Source: Gammaproteobacteria bacterium 50_400_T64
GTDB lineage: Bacteria > Pseudomonadota > Gammaproteobacteria > Pseudomonadales > Porticoccaceae
Assembly: GCA_002162755.1 (NCBI GenBank)
Contig: MAAS01000005.1
Location: 1-64,000 of the forward strand
Length of the DNA: 64,000 bases
Reading direction: 5' to 3'
Translations under genes and position numbers: made by a program
In this document: in pieces, positions 54,617-63,612 of the stretch
How the letters are laid out: every line of letters starts with the position of its first letter
Position numbering within the stretch: position 1 is the first letter of the stretch
The notes under the pieces: model-generated
What the model was told of the DNA's origin: nothing
Seen by the model: the letters and a program-made list of their open reading frames with translations, nothing else
Database searches by the model: none

Positions 54617-55912
54617 ATGCATAAATCAAAAAAACCCATTGGATTCTGGTCTGCCGTTTCAATGGGCATAGGCGCAATGGTTGGCGCAGGCATTTTTGCG
54701 CTACTTGGGGAAGCAAGCGCCATATCTGGAAGTGCCGTTTATATTTCATTTATTATCGGCGGAATTATTGCCCTGTTTAGCGGCTATTCATTAGGTAAAT
54801 TAGGCGCTCGCTACCCCTCCTCTGGGGGGATAATAGAGTACTTATCTCAATCCTATGGCGTTGGATTTTTTACCGGCACTATGGGTGTAATCCTGTACTT
54901 TGCAGCCATCATTTCCCTCTCTTTAATCGCCAAAGCCTTTGGCAATTATGCTGTCACTTTTTTACCTGCAACTGAAAATCTAAAAATATGGCAAATATTA
55001 TTCTCAAGTGGAATTATTATTCTGCTTGTATTGCTCAATCTTGAAGGAGCAAAAGATGTTGCCCTTTTGGAAAGAATCACCGTTGGTATAAAGTTCGCGA
55101 TATTAACGAGCTTATCCATAGCAGGAATAATTTTTCTAAATCCAAAATTATTGTCCCCCAGCTATTACCCACCAGGTAATGACATATTTTTCAGCCTGGC
55201 AATCACATTTTTTGCTTTTGAAGGCTTTAGGGTTATCACCAATACGGCTGAGGATATGCCTAATCCTTCTGAAACACTCCCGAAAGCGATGATGACTGCT
55301 ATCGTGTTAGTCATGTTGCTTTATGTTGCAATTGCGTTTGCTGTTTTTGGTAATTTACCTGTTGAACAAGTTATCGCGGCCAAAGATTTTGCCCTGGCAG
55401 AAGCCGCACTACCTATATTTGGTCAGATTGGTTTTAGTGTCGTAGCGATCACAGCATTGATTGCCACCGCCTCCTCTATTAACGCCAATTTGTATGCTGT
55501 AACAAATGTCACGTATCAATTAGCAAAAGATGGGGAATTGCCTTCAGTATTTGGAAAGCCTATAGCACACAGCCGAGAAGGCCTACTCGTCAGCGGCGTA
55601 CTCATTATAATTTTATCTTTATTATTCGATTTATCTGAAATAGCCGCTATTGGCTCAATATCAATTTTGTTTGTTCACACTGTTACTCACGTTGGGCATC
55701 TAAAAATTATTTCAGAAACAGGTGGTTCCAGGTTCCTGGTTTTTATCGCTGCCATTTTAAGTTTTATCGCCATGATTCTTGCTATTGTTTATGTCAGCAT
55801 GGTATTAAATCATGTTGTGTATATTCTTGCAGGGGTTGTCTTAGTGGCTTTAATTACTGAAACCTCATTACGGAAATTTGTAAAAAGAGAAATCAAGCCA
55901 AGAGTAATATAG
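54617..55912 (+). CDS. APC family amino acid permease
   Basis: A 431-residue inner-membrane transporter with about 12 hydrophobic segments. The APC consensus is SMGIGAMVGAGIFALLGEAS in TM1, with LGARYPSSGGIIEYL and FFAFEGFRVITNTAEDMPNP following. It should import an amino acid or amine by proton symport; the substrate is unknown. It is visibly more AT-rich than ilvD and exbD, which suggests horizontal gain. It lies in the first of two intervals created by the exbD/TPR duplication. Confidence 0.88.
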   Translation: MHKSKKPIGFWSAVSMGIGAMVGAGIFALLGEASAISGSAVYISFIIGGIIALFSGYSLGKLGARYPSSGGIIEYLSQSYGVGFFTGTMGVILYFAAIISLSLIAKAFGNYAVTFLPATENLKIWQILFSSGIIILLVLLNLEGAKDVALLERITVGIKFAILTSLSIAGIIFLNPKLLSPSYYPPGNDIFFSLAITFFAFEGFRVITNTAEDMPNPSETLPKAMMTAIVLVMLLYVAIAFAVFGNLPVEQVIAAKDFALAEAALPIFGQIGFSVVAITALIATASSINANLYAVTNVTYQLAKDGELPSVFGKPIAHSREGLLVSGVLIIILSLLFDLSEIAAIGSISILFVHTVTHVGHLKIISETGGSRFLVFIAAILSFIAMILAIVYVSMVLNHVVYILAGVVLVALITETSLRKFVKREIKPRVI

Positions 55913-55950
55913 TGTGAGCCCGCGAGGCACGGTTGATGCTCTGTAGCAAA

Positions 55951-56489
55951 CTAAGCCTCACACCCCTCCAACTCTGCCCCCGCTTCACGCAACTCCTTAA
56001 CCCGCTCACCTTCTGCACGGGCATAGTCCAGCCACTGCTTTGCATTAATTTTAGAGATCTTGTATTTACCCCCCCTGCTCAAAAGTGCCTACTGCTTTGT
56101 CGTAACAATGCAAATTCAACTGAGCATTACCCAGCACCAGCTACACGGCACCAGGGCGTTTGAGTTTGCCCTTATTCAAAGCATTTTCTGCTGCCCTTAC
56201 CGCTTTGTCATTTTCACCAATACCGAGATAAACAGCGGCCAATTGGGCGTAGATTTTGCCCTGCCCAGAAAGCGCTGCTGCCTTCGCCCGCCTGCTGCCA
56301 GGCCTGGCCTGGCCTGGCCTGGCCGAGTAATTCCAGATGTTTAGCATTCGCTTTAACCTGCTTTTATTGATGGCCGTTTCGAGAGTGACAGCTGCTTGAT
56401 AGGGAATATATACACCGAGATAAAGGCACGTAAGAGAATGTAGTCCGCGTTCTTTATTTATGGCACCGGCCAGATAAACGGTTTCTGTC
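55951..56489 (-). pseudogene. 3' fragment of the TPR gene (duplicate of part of 59106-60479)
   Basis: On the minus strand this stretch aligns with the 3' part of the TPR gene from its stop codon (CTA at 55951-55953, in the same relative place as at 59106) up to GATAAACGGTTTCTGTC. It is diverged, carries indels, and has lost about 29 bases between two CCTTC repeats. One GGCCT unit has expanded to four. It ends abruptly at about 56487-56489, where exbD sequence begins. Confidence 0.9.
56301..56324. repeat. GGCCT pentamer tandem repeat
   Basis: Four GGCCT units plus GGCC. The intact TPR gene has a single GGCCTGGCC at the same place (about 59484), so this is a local slippage expansion in the pseudogene. 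Confidence 0.85.
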
Positions 56490-56795
56490 GTCACCGCCGC
56501 TTTTGTCGACGAGACCGCCATCGACCTGCAACACCACCACCCCTCCAGCAATGCCGCCATTGAAAAATGCGACGATATTATTTTTCAGGTCAGCGCCAAC
56601 AACGATATTTCACTCGACGGCCGCCGGGTGGATATTCGCTCGGTTCCCGCCAATGTAGAAAGACTGCGTACCAGCAATCGTGGTGCGAAGGTAATTATTA
56701 GCACGGATTCCCGTGCGCAGGCTAAAACGTATATTCGTATTGCCGATCAAGCGTGGGCGGCGGGGGTTGATGATATTGTGTTAACGACGCGTTAG
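56487..56795 (+). pseudogene. 3' fragment of exbD (duplicate of 54222-54540)
   Basis: This begins GTCGTCACCGCCGCTTTTG and follows the periplasmic domain of the orphan exbD closely through to its own stop. The reading frame is intact (AAFVDETAIDLQHHHPSSNA ... AAGVDDIVLTTR) and most differences are at third positions, but the start codon and membrane helix are absent, and a TAA lies in frame just upstream. It is joined directly to the TPR fragment, with GTC shared at the junction. Confidence 0.9.
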
Positions 56796-56889
56796 AAGCA
56801 GCCTTATTAACTTTTAGCGCTTACCAGCCATTGGCAATCTTTGCCAAACCATGCCAATCTGACCAATCATCAATTTGTGGGATTGAACA

Positions 56890-57174
56890 ATGGCTACGAT
56901 GAATATTTCCTTACCCGACCCCATGCGCGACGGGGTAGAGGCGCAAATCAAAACGGGGCACTACGCCAACAATAGCGATTACCTCCGCGACCTCATTCGT
57001 AAAGACCAACGCAACAGTGAAAAAACACAGGCCATGCAAGATGCCATAACACTGGGGTTCGCCAGCGGCAAAGCAGAAAAAACCGATCTTCAGGCCATTA
57101 AGCAAAGAGCAAAAAACAGGCGGGCCTTATTCCTTAAGAAGGGATTAAAGAAGGCATCTATCAAGCCATCCTGA
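56890..57174 (+). CDS. ParD family antitoxin
   Basis: A 94-residue protein. The N-terminal ribbon-helix-helix domain is ATMNISLPDPMRDGVEAQIK then GHYANNSDYLRDLIRKDQ, the ParD pattern, which binds its own promoter. The C-terminal part should wrap the toxin. The last residues (LFLKKGLKKASIKPS) look like read-through into the former toxin start region: ASIKPS corresponds to what would be the toxin's N-terminus. It lies 94 bases after the exbD fragment and was probably brought in with its toxin. Confidence 0.85.
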   Translation: MATMNISLPDPMRDGVEAQIKTGHYANNSDYLRDLIRKDQRNSEKTQAMQDAITLGFASGKAEKTDLQAIKQRAKNRRALFLKKGLKKASIKPS

Positions 57175-57446
57175 GGCCCTTAGAACAATACCTGAATAAT
57201 ATCTGGCTTTATTCTTTCCAGAACCGGGGTGAAATACAAGCTGACCGCTACTTTGATCAACTCAGCAAGGCTATTGAGCTACTTGGAAAAACGCCGCTAA
57301 TATGTAGAGAGCGGCAGGAATTTACACCGCCTGTTCGCATTCATCATCACGCCAGTCATTTGATTATTTATGTGGCAGATGAAGGTGGTATAGACGCGGT
57401 TAGAGTGCTCCATGAAAGTATGGATATAGAAACATTAGCAGAATAA
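57138..57446 (+). pseudogene. ParE family toxin, N-terminus broken
   Basis: The frame ending at TAA 57444-57446 encodes a clear ParE toxin body: NNIWLYSFQNRGEIQADRYF, RIHHHASHLIIYVADEGGID and AVRVLHESMD. No ATG, GTG or TTG is available upstream before an in-frame TAA. The expected N-terminus (something like SIK-SPEALE) can be seen only if small frameshifts around 57158-57185 are undone. The toxin is therefore probably inactive, leaving an orphan antitoxin. An ATT at 57144 is the only near-start in frame and has no convincing support. Confidence 0.75.
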
Positions 57447-57531
57447 CGTTTTTCGATTAATGCTAACATCTAGCTTTCTAGAACATCAAACCACCTAGCT
57501 TATACCGACCCTTCGATTTATTTAAAATAAC

Positions 57532-57921
57532 ATGAACATACTTAATAGTTTTTTAAAAAACAGAATAATTAAAAAATACATCTATGAAATGGCCCCAGTC
57601 TTAACTAAGCGCTATGGCGTTTCCGACCAATACACTGTCCCACAACTCGAGAAAGCCGCACAAGAATGTGGAATATCAATGCAGTACATACCCTATGCAA
57701 TTGCCCTTTACCGCATCAAAGAGTCCAACCGAACAGTTAAGCTATACAACATTAATCAGGATTTTTTAGATATTTTGAGAAACGAAATATCTAATGGTTT
57801 TTTTGACAGCCACCCCTACAAAACAAAAGATGTTATTAAACTTGCCAAACCACGTGCATGGCGTGGCGGCCGCAATACAGATGCCATCTCAAATCGTCTT
57901 GGCATGAACAGTGAATATTAA
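57532..57921 (+). CDS. small conserved-looking protein, possibly DUF6559
   Basis: A 129-residue basic, soluble protein with no signal or membrane helix. The pattern FLKNRIIKKYIYEMAPVLTK, RYGVSDQYTVPQLEKAAQEC and YIPYAIALYRIKES resembles the uncharacterised DUF6559 group as I recall it. The C-terminus PRAWRGGRNTDAISNRLGMN is Gly/Arg-rich. The function is unknown. It is AT-rich and lies in the variable interval, next to the broken toxin-antitoxin pair. Confidence 0.6.
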   Translation: MNILNSFLKNRIIKKYIYEMAPVLTKRYGVSDQYTVPQLEKAAQECGISMQYIPYAIALYRIKESNRTVKLYNINQDFLDILRNEISNGFFDSHPYKTKDVIKLAKPRAWRGGRNTDAISNRLGMNSEY

Positions 57922-58128
57922 TTTCGCCCATGGAAGGTCACACTTTTATCGTGAGCTAAGCTAGATACCGTAATATTGGGCTTGGCCAGCGATAGACCGA
58001 AATAATTGACATGCGTCCATTTTAGCTAATCGCCAAAAAAACGAGCAGGTATTACCCCGTAAGAAAGCACATCAAACAGCCTGAATCAAGAAGAGGCATA
58101 AACGGAATTAGAGGTAATTATTAACCCT

Positions 58129-59019
58129 ATGGATATCTTCTCCACATTCTTTCTCATTACTTTGCTAGCAGCCCTTGCTCTATATAAGCTACCTAATTTC
58201 GACATTGTCATTAGCATTGCAATCGCATTTATGGGCACACTCCTCATATACCCCAAACTATTACATTTTCATATGGACTTGAAGCCTATAATTCATAAGT
58301 TCAAAAACAGGGAGATAATAAAACAACAAAAAGAAGCCCTCGACGACCTTTTAGCAATTGCCCATAAAGCTGGCGACAAAGACTTAATACGCGAGCACGA
58401 ACAACTATCCAAAGATCTTATAAAAGATCTGGAATCTCCAAAAAAAACACCCTCTCAGAAAAAGAAAACAGCACCTCAGGACAAATTTTTATGGATTGTA
58501 TTGCCCGGGATTATTTATGCTGTCTATACTTCAGATTTTGTTATAGATACCAAGTCTGCAAGAAACCTGGCTTATATAGCCTTATTCATCACCCTATATA
58601 TCACTATTAAGTTATTTATTGGCAAAGAAAGAGTTGTTCCATTAGAAATTAATGGAAAGAAAGCGTCGAAATTAAAACAGGCCTATAGATCCCTTTTACT
58701 AGTTGTTTTACTTTTCTGTTCAATCTTTACAAACATCGCCATTTCGGTACCTCGATTATTCACGGACATACTTGGAACGGATGCCAAAGAAACCACCCTT
58801 TTTAAAAAAGCTCGTGGCGGCGGTAGATCTTTAGGCTGCAAATATCGATTAGAACCAACAACAACAGCCGAATTTTTCATTGCCTTCATAGTGCATCATT
58901 GCATAACAAAGAATCAGTATGAGACGCTTACAGACCAAAAATTCAAGGCGAACATGAGCCGAAGGAAATCTGTTTTTGGGTACATCATCACAGATATTCA
59001 GCTACCTGATAAGCCCTAA
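58129..59019 (+). CDS. unrecognised multi-pass membrane protein
   Basis: A 296-residue protein I do not recognise. Hydrophobic helices are at about 5-18, 25-45, 122-140, 148-165 and 187-208. A charged, Lys-rich loop lies between helices 2 and 3 (KFKNREIIKQQKEALDDLL ... KKTPSQKKKT), probably a cytoplasmic coiled coil. The C-terminal 85 residues are soluble, with GGGRSLGCKYRLEPTTTAEF. It is AT-rich and isolated, in the variable interval, convergent with the TPR gene. It could be accessory, defence-related or a stray cargo gene; nothing in the sequence decides this. Confidence 0.65.
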   Translation: MDIFSTFFLITLLAALALYKLPNFDIVISIAIAFMGTLLIYPKLLHFHMDLKPIIHKFKNREIIKQQKEALDDLLAIAHKAGDKDLIREHEQLSKDLIKDLESPKKTPSQKKKTAPQDKFLWIVLPGIIYAVYTSDFVIDTKSARNLAYIALFITLYITIKLFIGKERVVPLEINGKKASKLKQAYRSLLLVVLLFCSIFTNIAISVPRLFTDILGTDAKETTLFKKARGGGRSLGCKYRLEPTTTAEFFIAFIVHHCITKNQYETLTDQKFKANMSRRKSVFGYIITDIQLPDKP

Positions 59020-59105
59020 AATCAATCACCTAAAGACAGACTACCGAGATAGCGATCACTCTTAATAATAGGCATCACGCAAACGATCACAAGCCCGTCA
59101 TGCGT

Positions 59106-60479
59106 CTAAACCCCACACCCCACCAACTCTGCCCCTGCTTCACGCAATTCCTTAACCCGCTCACTCTCTGCCCGGGCATAGTCCAGCCACTGCTTTGCAT
59201 TAACTTGAGAGGTCTTGTACTTCCCCGCCTTCTCAAATGCTTCCACCGCTTTGTCATAACAATGCAGATTTAACTGCGCATTACCCAGCACCAGCTGCAC
59301 GGCGCCGGGGCGTTTTAGTTTGCCTTTATTCAAAGCATTTTCTGCCGCCCTTACCGCTTTGGCATTATCGCCAATATCGAGATAAACACCGGCCAGTTGG
59401 GCGTAAATTTTGCCTTGCCCTGAAAGCGCCGCTGCCTTCTCAAGCACCGGGCGAGCCTTTTTACCTTCGCCGGCCTGCTGCCAGGCCTGGCCGAGTAATT
59501 CCAAATGTTTAGCGTTCGCTTTAACCTGCTTTTTATTGATTGCCGTTTCGAGGGTAACTGCTGCTCGATATGGAATATTGGCACCGAGATAAAGGTAAGT
59601 AAGAGAAAGCAACTCCCGTTCTTTATTTAAAGAACCGGCCAGATAAACGGTTTCTGTCACCACCAGGCGTTCGATGTTTTTATTCAACTGGCCGTACAAG
59701 CCACCGAGTTGATGCCAGTAGCGATAGCGGGGGTAGTGCTTAATTAGCTGCTTCAGAACTGGCAGGGCCTGTCGATATTGCTCCTGTTCAAAATACAGCA
59801 GGCTTTGCAGTGACCACCAAGCTTCGGGGGGCAATTTCTTTCGGGATTGATAATCGCCTATCGCTTGTTTAATCGTGGCAAGGGCTTCTTTTTTTCGATC
59901 CAGTTGATAATAGGCCTGGGCAAGTAAAGCCCGTGTTTGCGAATCCGCTGTTTGAGCATCGGCCTTGTGCACACCGCTCTGCGGCTCAGCAGCATCGGAG
60001 GCTTTTAATACACGCTGCAGAAACTGCGCAGCACTGGCGTAATCTTCAAGCTGAAAGTACAACTGGGCGACGGTGCTGTAAGTGCTCACTTTCATTCTGT
60101 TTTCGACAGCGGGTTCGTCGAGCAGCCTTAAATAGGCTTCCACCGCACGTCGATAGTGTTGCTGAGAAAACTGCACATAGCCTTGATAATTCCAAACCTG
60201 GGATTTTTCAAAGCTACTGGTGCAGTATTTTTTGCCCGCTAGAGTGAGTACTTGCTCCGCCTGTGACCACTCTTCTGCATTGATCGCCCTTTGTGCGGCC
60301 TCCAACTTTTTCGCACAACGCTGGCCAACGGCCTGCCGTCGCCGGGTGGGTGCATTAGCGTACTTACTTTGCTTCGCATCCTTCTTGTCATGGGTCGCTT
60401 GTGCAGGCATGACCGAGCCCAGCAAAAATAACGCCAGCAGAAAGGTAGGGAAATAGCGCGTAAAACGACCGGACATCAC
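59106..60479 (-). CDS. exported TPR protein of the TonB operon
   Basis: A 457-residue periplasmic protein with a signal peptide (MMSGRFTRYFPTFLLALFLL, cut after MPAQA) and TPR-like helical repeats throughout, for example SKVWNYQGYVQFSQQHYRRA-type units (here SQVWNYQGYVQF), AYLRLLDEPA and VLGNAQLNLHCYDKAVEAFE. A TPR protein at this place is usual in TtpC-type TonB operons, where it probably organises the periplasmic part of the complex. It starts 3 bases after the tonB stop. Its 3' part exists as a decayed copy at 55951-56489. Confidence 0.88.
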   Translation of the reverse strand: MMSGRFTRYFPTFLLALFLLGSVMPAQATHDKKDAKQSKYANAPTRRRQAVGQRCAKKLEAAQRAINAEEWSQAEQVLTLAGKKYCTSSFEKSQVWNYQGYVQFSQQHYRRAVEAYLRLLDEPAVENRMKVSTYSTVAQLYFQLEDYASAAQFLQRVLKASDAAEPQSGVHKADAQTADSQTRALLAQAYYQLDRKKEALATIKQAIGDYQSRKKLPPEAWWSLQSLLYFEQEQYRQALPVLKQLIKHYPRYRYWHQLGGLYGQLNKNIERLVVTETVYLAGSLNKERELLSLTYLYLGANIPYRAAVTLETAINKKQVKANAKHLELLGQAWQQAGEGKKARPVLEKAAALSGQGKIYAQLAGVYLDIGDNAKAVRAAENALNKGKLKRPGAVQLVLGNAQLNLHCYDKAVEAFEKAGKYKTSQVNAKQWLDYARAESERVKELREAGAELVGCGV

Positions 60480-60482
60480 ACC

Positions 60483-61130
60483 TTACTCCAGCCGGAAACT
60501 AAATTTATACATCACCCCCGGCACCTCGACCGCTCGCCCATCAATCACTCGGGGTTTGTATTTAAGCTTTATCGCGGCCTTTAAAGCGGCACTGCCAAAG
60601 CCATAATTCGCGGGCGACTCTTCAACCAGCTTCACGCCGCGCACCCCGCCCGATGTGGTGATAATGACCTCCACCACGGCGTAGCCCTGGCGGCCTCGGG
60701 AAAGCGCCCGGCGCGGGTATAAAGGCTGGGGAACATAGACCGGAATAAAGTCAGTATCGCGGGCGAAATCACCGCCCAGACCGAGCGGCAATCCCATACT
60801 GGGCCGCGGCGCCGCTTGTAGCTTGATTCTCGCCGTAGGCATATCGACACGCATTGCTTGCGTGGGCATGCTCGGCTGTATTAAGGCCATTTCGGGTGGG
60901 CGCTTCAGTTTTGGTGGTTTTACAAATTCGCTCAAACTACGCTCAGGCTGCCAAATATCGGCTATTTTATAACTGCCTTTGCTATCGGGTGCCTGCTCTC
61001 GGTTGACCACCATTAGCACCATCAATATCAACAGCACACTGGTGACCAGAGCGGCGCCCAGCAGCGCACCGGCAAAGCGAGCAACAATGCTGCCACCCGA
61101 CTCATTTCCGCCTTGCAGGAATCTAGTCAT
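60483..61130 (-). CDS. tonB: energy transducer TonB
   Basis: A 215-residue protein with one N-terminal membrane helix (FAGALLGAALVTSVLLILMV), a short proline-containing periplasmic linker, and a TonB C-terminal domain at about 130-215 (PQPLYPRRALSRGRQGYAVV, LKYKPRVIDGRAVEVPGVMY, KFSFRLE). It passes energy from ExbB/ExbD to outer-membrane TonB-dependent receptors. The linker is short compared with classical TonB, as in TonB2-type systems, which use TtpC. It lies 5 bases after exbD and 3 before the TPR gene. Confidence 0.93.
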   Translation of the reverse strand: MTRFLQGGNESGGSIVARFAGALLGAALVTSVLLILMVLMVVNREQAPDSKGSYKIADIWQPERSLSEFVKPPKLKRPPEMALIQPSMPTQAMRVDMPTARIKLQAAPRPSMGLPLGLGGDFARDTDFIPVYVPQPLYPRRALSRGRQGYAVVEVIITTSGGVRGVKLVEESPANYGFGSAALKAAIKLKYKPRVIDGRAVEVPGVMYKFSFRLE

Positions 61131-61135
61131 TACGT

Positions 61136-61561
61136 CTAATCATTAAGCGTCGACACCGAAATATTGCTAATACCCAACTGTCCGGCTGCATCTGACACCA
61201 GAGCGAGACGGCCAATACTGGCGCGATTATCAACCTGTATCACCAAACTACCTCGGGGGTTTTCAGCCTGTAAACGAGCCAGGGCGAATTTAACGCGACT
61301 GTCGGCTAACGGTGATTTATCCATCCAGATAACGTCGTGCTGATCAATTGCCACCAGCATAGCGGGCTTTCGCGCCTCGGCACTCAACGCCTGCGTAAGC
61401 TCAACATCTGGCCCTGGTAATTTGACAAATGACGCGGTGACGATGAAGAAAATCAGCAGAATAAACACCACATCGAGCATCGGTGTTAAATCGACGGCCT
61501 GTACCGACGGGTCGTCATCAGCTCCCGTGCGAGTCGCGGCGCTGATAATGCGTCGACTCAT
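61136..61561 (-). CDS. exbD: biopolymer transporter ExbD
   Basis: A 141-residue protein with a longer N-terminal cytoplasmic arm (MSRRIISAATRTGADDDPSV), the membrane helix DLTPMLDVVFILLIFFIVTA with the conserved Asp, and a periplasmic domain ending LGISNISVSTLND. It overlaps exbB by 4 bases. Outside the helix it has little in common with the orphan ExbD at 54124, so the two are old paralogues. Confidence 0.93.
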   Translation of the reverse strand: MSRRIISAATRTGADDDPSVQAVDLTPMLDVVFILLIFFIVTASFVKLPGPDVELTQALSAEARKPAMLVAIDQHDVIWMDKSPLADSRVKFALARLQAENPRGSLVIQVDNRASIGRLALVSDAAGQLGISNISVSTLND

Positions 61562-62124
61562 CGTTGTTCACCCAAAATGGCGGGATTGGTTGCAAGCTCA
61601 TCATCCATTAACAGGCTATTTTCAAGTCGCGCTTTTGCACTGCGCCCCAAACGGTCGATGCCTGCCAGGCCGATAAGCCCCGACAGCGCAGCCACCATAC
61701 CCGCCATCGTCGGAATCGTCGCTCGAGACACGCCACTCGACATCGCCCGTGCGCCGCTGCCTTCAGCGAAGCCCATGGCTTCAAAAACGCCAATCATGCC
61801 GGTCACGGTACCGAGTAAACCAAACAGAGGGGCAATGGCGACCAGGGTTTTAATCATCGGCAAAAAGCGGTCGATGCGTTCATCCACCTCTGCCAGTAAT
61901 GCCGCCCGCACTTGCCGGGCGCGCCGTGAATGCCGGTCGACGCGATGCTGCCAGACGTCGAGGCACTGAGCCATATCGCGGCGCAAGGTCGTGCGGTAGT
62001 AAATGAGGCGCTCCATCAACAACAGCCAGAGCAGTAAAATCAAGGCAATGATGAATAACAGCACGGGGCCACCCATATCAGCCAGTTGCTGCAGGTGGCT
62101 GAGCATGTCGAGTACGGTATTCAT
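61558..62124 (-). CDS. exbB: MotA/TolQ/ExbB proton channel family protein
   Basis: A 188-residue inner-membrane protein with three helices: GGPVLLFIIALILLLWLLLM, then PMIKTLVAIAPLFGLLGTVT and TIPTMAGMVAALSGLIGLAG. The pattern LFGLLGTVTGMIGVFEAM is the ExbB/TolQ core. It forms the proton channel with ExbD. It overlaps exbD by 4 bases and follows the larger ExbB by 33 bases. Confidence 0.93.
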   Translation of the reverse strand: MNTVLDMLSHLQQLADMGGPVLLFIIALILLLWLLLMERLIYYRTTLRRDMAQCLDVWQHRVDRHSRRARQVRAALLAEVDERIDRFLPMIKTLVAIAPLFGLLGTVTGMIGVFEAMGFAEGSGARAMSSGVSRATIPTMAGMVAALSGLIGLAGIDRLGRSAKARLENSLLMDDELATNPAILGEQR

Positions 62125-62157
62125 GGGTTTGTTGGCTCAGTCATTGTGTTGCTGAAC

Positions 62158-63612
62158 TCAAGCCGGAGCGCTATTTTTAGAGCTTGCCACTTCAGGCAAT
62201 CGAGCCTCCGCCTTTAGCGCAACAATGCCGGCACTTTGCTCTTCAAGTACATGCAGAATACGGCGTGCATAACCGTTCACCCAGGTATGCAGCAGCAGCG
62301 TCGGTATCGCGACCAGCAAACCCAGGACGGTGGTCACCAGTGCCTGGGAAATACCCCCGGCCATTAGCTTTGGGTCGCCTGCACCGAAAATAGTGATCTG
62401 CTGAAATACCACAATCATGCCGGTAACGGTGCCGAGCAGGCCCATTAGCGGGGCGATCATGGCGATAATTTTTAGCAGGTTCAGCGCGACTTCAATGCTC
62501 GGACGCTCTTTGAGTATCGCTTCGTGCAGCTTTAACTCCATCGACTCCGGGTCAAGCCCCGCATGGGCATCGGCCACGCTGAGCACGCGGCCTAAAGGGT
62601 TGTCGAGGGAATACTCAGCACCTTGCTTAAGTTGTCGTCGCACACCGGCGAACACACCGCGCAAAACAACGGCGCGCCACAGAGCCAACACCAGCGCAAT
62701 CGCGCCGAGACCGGTAATAACGTAGCCCACCAAGCCACCCTGCTGCCATTTTTCATCAAGCCCCGGCTTATCGGCCAGCGCCCGCAATAAACCACCGCCC
62801 ACCGGCCCGCTGGGGTCAACCGCCACTGGCGTAAAACCGCTTGTGGCCGCCTGTAATGCACTCGCCCCTCTGCTCAAGCCCCGTGGCTGACGCGCCAGTT
62901 CGGCCAATATGTCGTTGTCGGGGTTATAGCTGAGATAGCGCCCATTCGACATCAAGTTGAACGTACCGATGCGAATAATTTCCTGTTCACTTTGCGCACC
63001 ATCAGCACTGAGCACTGGCTTGCGAAAACGGCTGATACGGCCCGACTCGACCATTTCCCGGCTCATTTCATAGGCCAGGTTTTCGATGTCTTCGAGGGAG
63101 GGCAAACGACTATTGCTGCTCATTTTTTCGATCAGCTCATTGAGTGCGACCGTGCGACCGGGGTATTGAGCGCTGACCAGCGACTTATCCAGCCGCGTGA
63201 CCGTATCACCCGCCGTAGCGGTGATGTGTCCAAATAACTCTTTTAGCGTGCCGAGGCGACTTTCCATTTGCTCTTGCAGAGCTTCAAGCTCGCGCTCGTT
63301 ATCGGCGAAAGTGCTTTCAAGCCTTGTACTGCGGACCTCTTCCTCGTCCTTTTTCTGCTGCGCCTGTTGCAGTAATTGCGCCTGACGCTGCTTATCCGCT
63401 TTAAAGGCACGTTCGCGCTGACGGTGTTCTTTTGACTCCCGCACTTTGGCTGTTTTGATGAGCTGTAGTAGCTCGTCGAGTGACTTAACATCGCGGCTAG
63501 CCGACTGGTCAGGTTTAGCTTGCTCGTCGGCCGCGGCCGGTAACACGCTAAAGCCACTTATCAGCAATAAGGCTGTTAGACCTGCGCAGCACGCTCTGCT
63601 CAAGGCATTCAT
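62158..63612 (-). CDS. TtpC-like ExbB protein with long periplasmic coiled-coil extension
   Basis: A 484-residue protein. It has a signal peptide (MNALSRACCAGLTALLLISG ... AAADEQ), a charged periplasmic coiled coil at about 45-125 (ESKEHRQRERAFKADKQRQA), a periplasmic domain to about 270, then three membrane helices of the ExbB fold (LVGYVITGLGAIALVLALWR; LLKIIAMIAPLMGLLGTVTG; LVTTVLGLLVAIPTLLLHTW). This is the layout of TtpC, which is needed for TonB2-type transport in Vibrio and others. It overlaps the DUF3450 gene by 4 bases (ATGA). Confidence 0.9.
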   Translation of the reverse strand: MNALSRACCAGLTALLLISGFSVLPAAADEQAKPDQSASRDVKSLDELLQLIKTAKVRESKEHRQRERAFKADKQRQAQLLQQAQQKKDEEEVRSTRLESTFADNERELEALQEQMESRLGTLKELFGHITATAGDTVTRLDKSLVSAQYPGRTVALNELIEKMSSNSRLPSLEDIENLAYEMSREMVESGRISRFRKPVLSADGAQSEQEIIRIGTFNLMSNGRYLSYNPDNDILAELARQPRGLSRGASALQAATSGFTPVAVDPSGPVGGGLLRALADKPGLDEKWQQGGLVGYVITGLGAIALVLALWRAVVLRGVFAGVRRQLKQGAEYSLDNPLGRVLSVADAHAGLDPESMELKLHEAILKERPSIEVALNLLKIIAMIAPLMGLLGTVTGMIVVFQQITIFGAGDPKLMAGGISQALVTTVLGLLVAIPTLLLHTWVNGYARRILHVLEEQSAGIVALKAEARLPEVASSKNSAPA

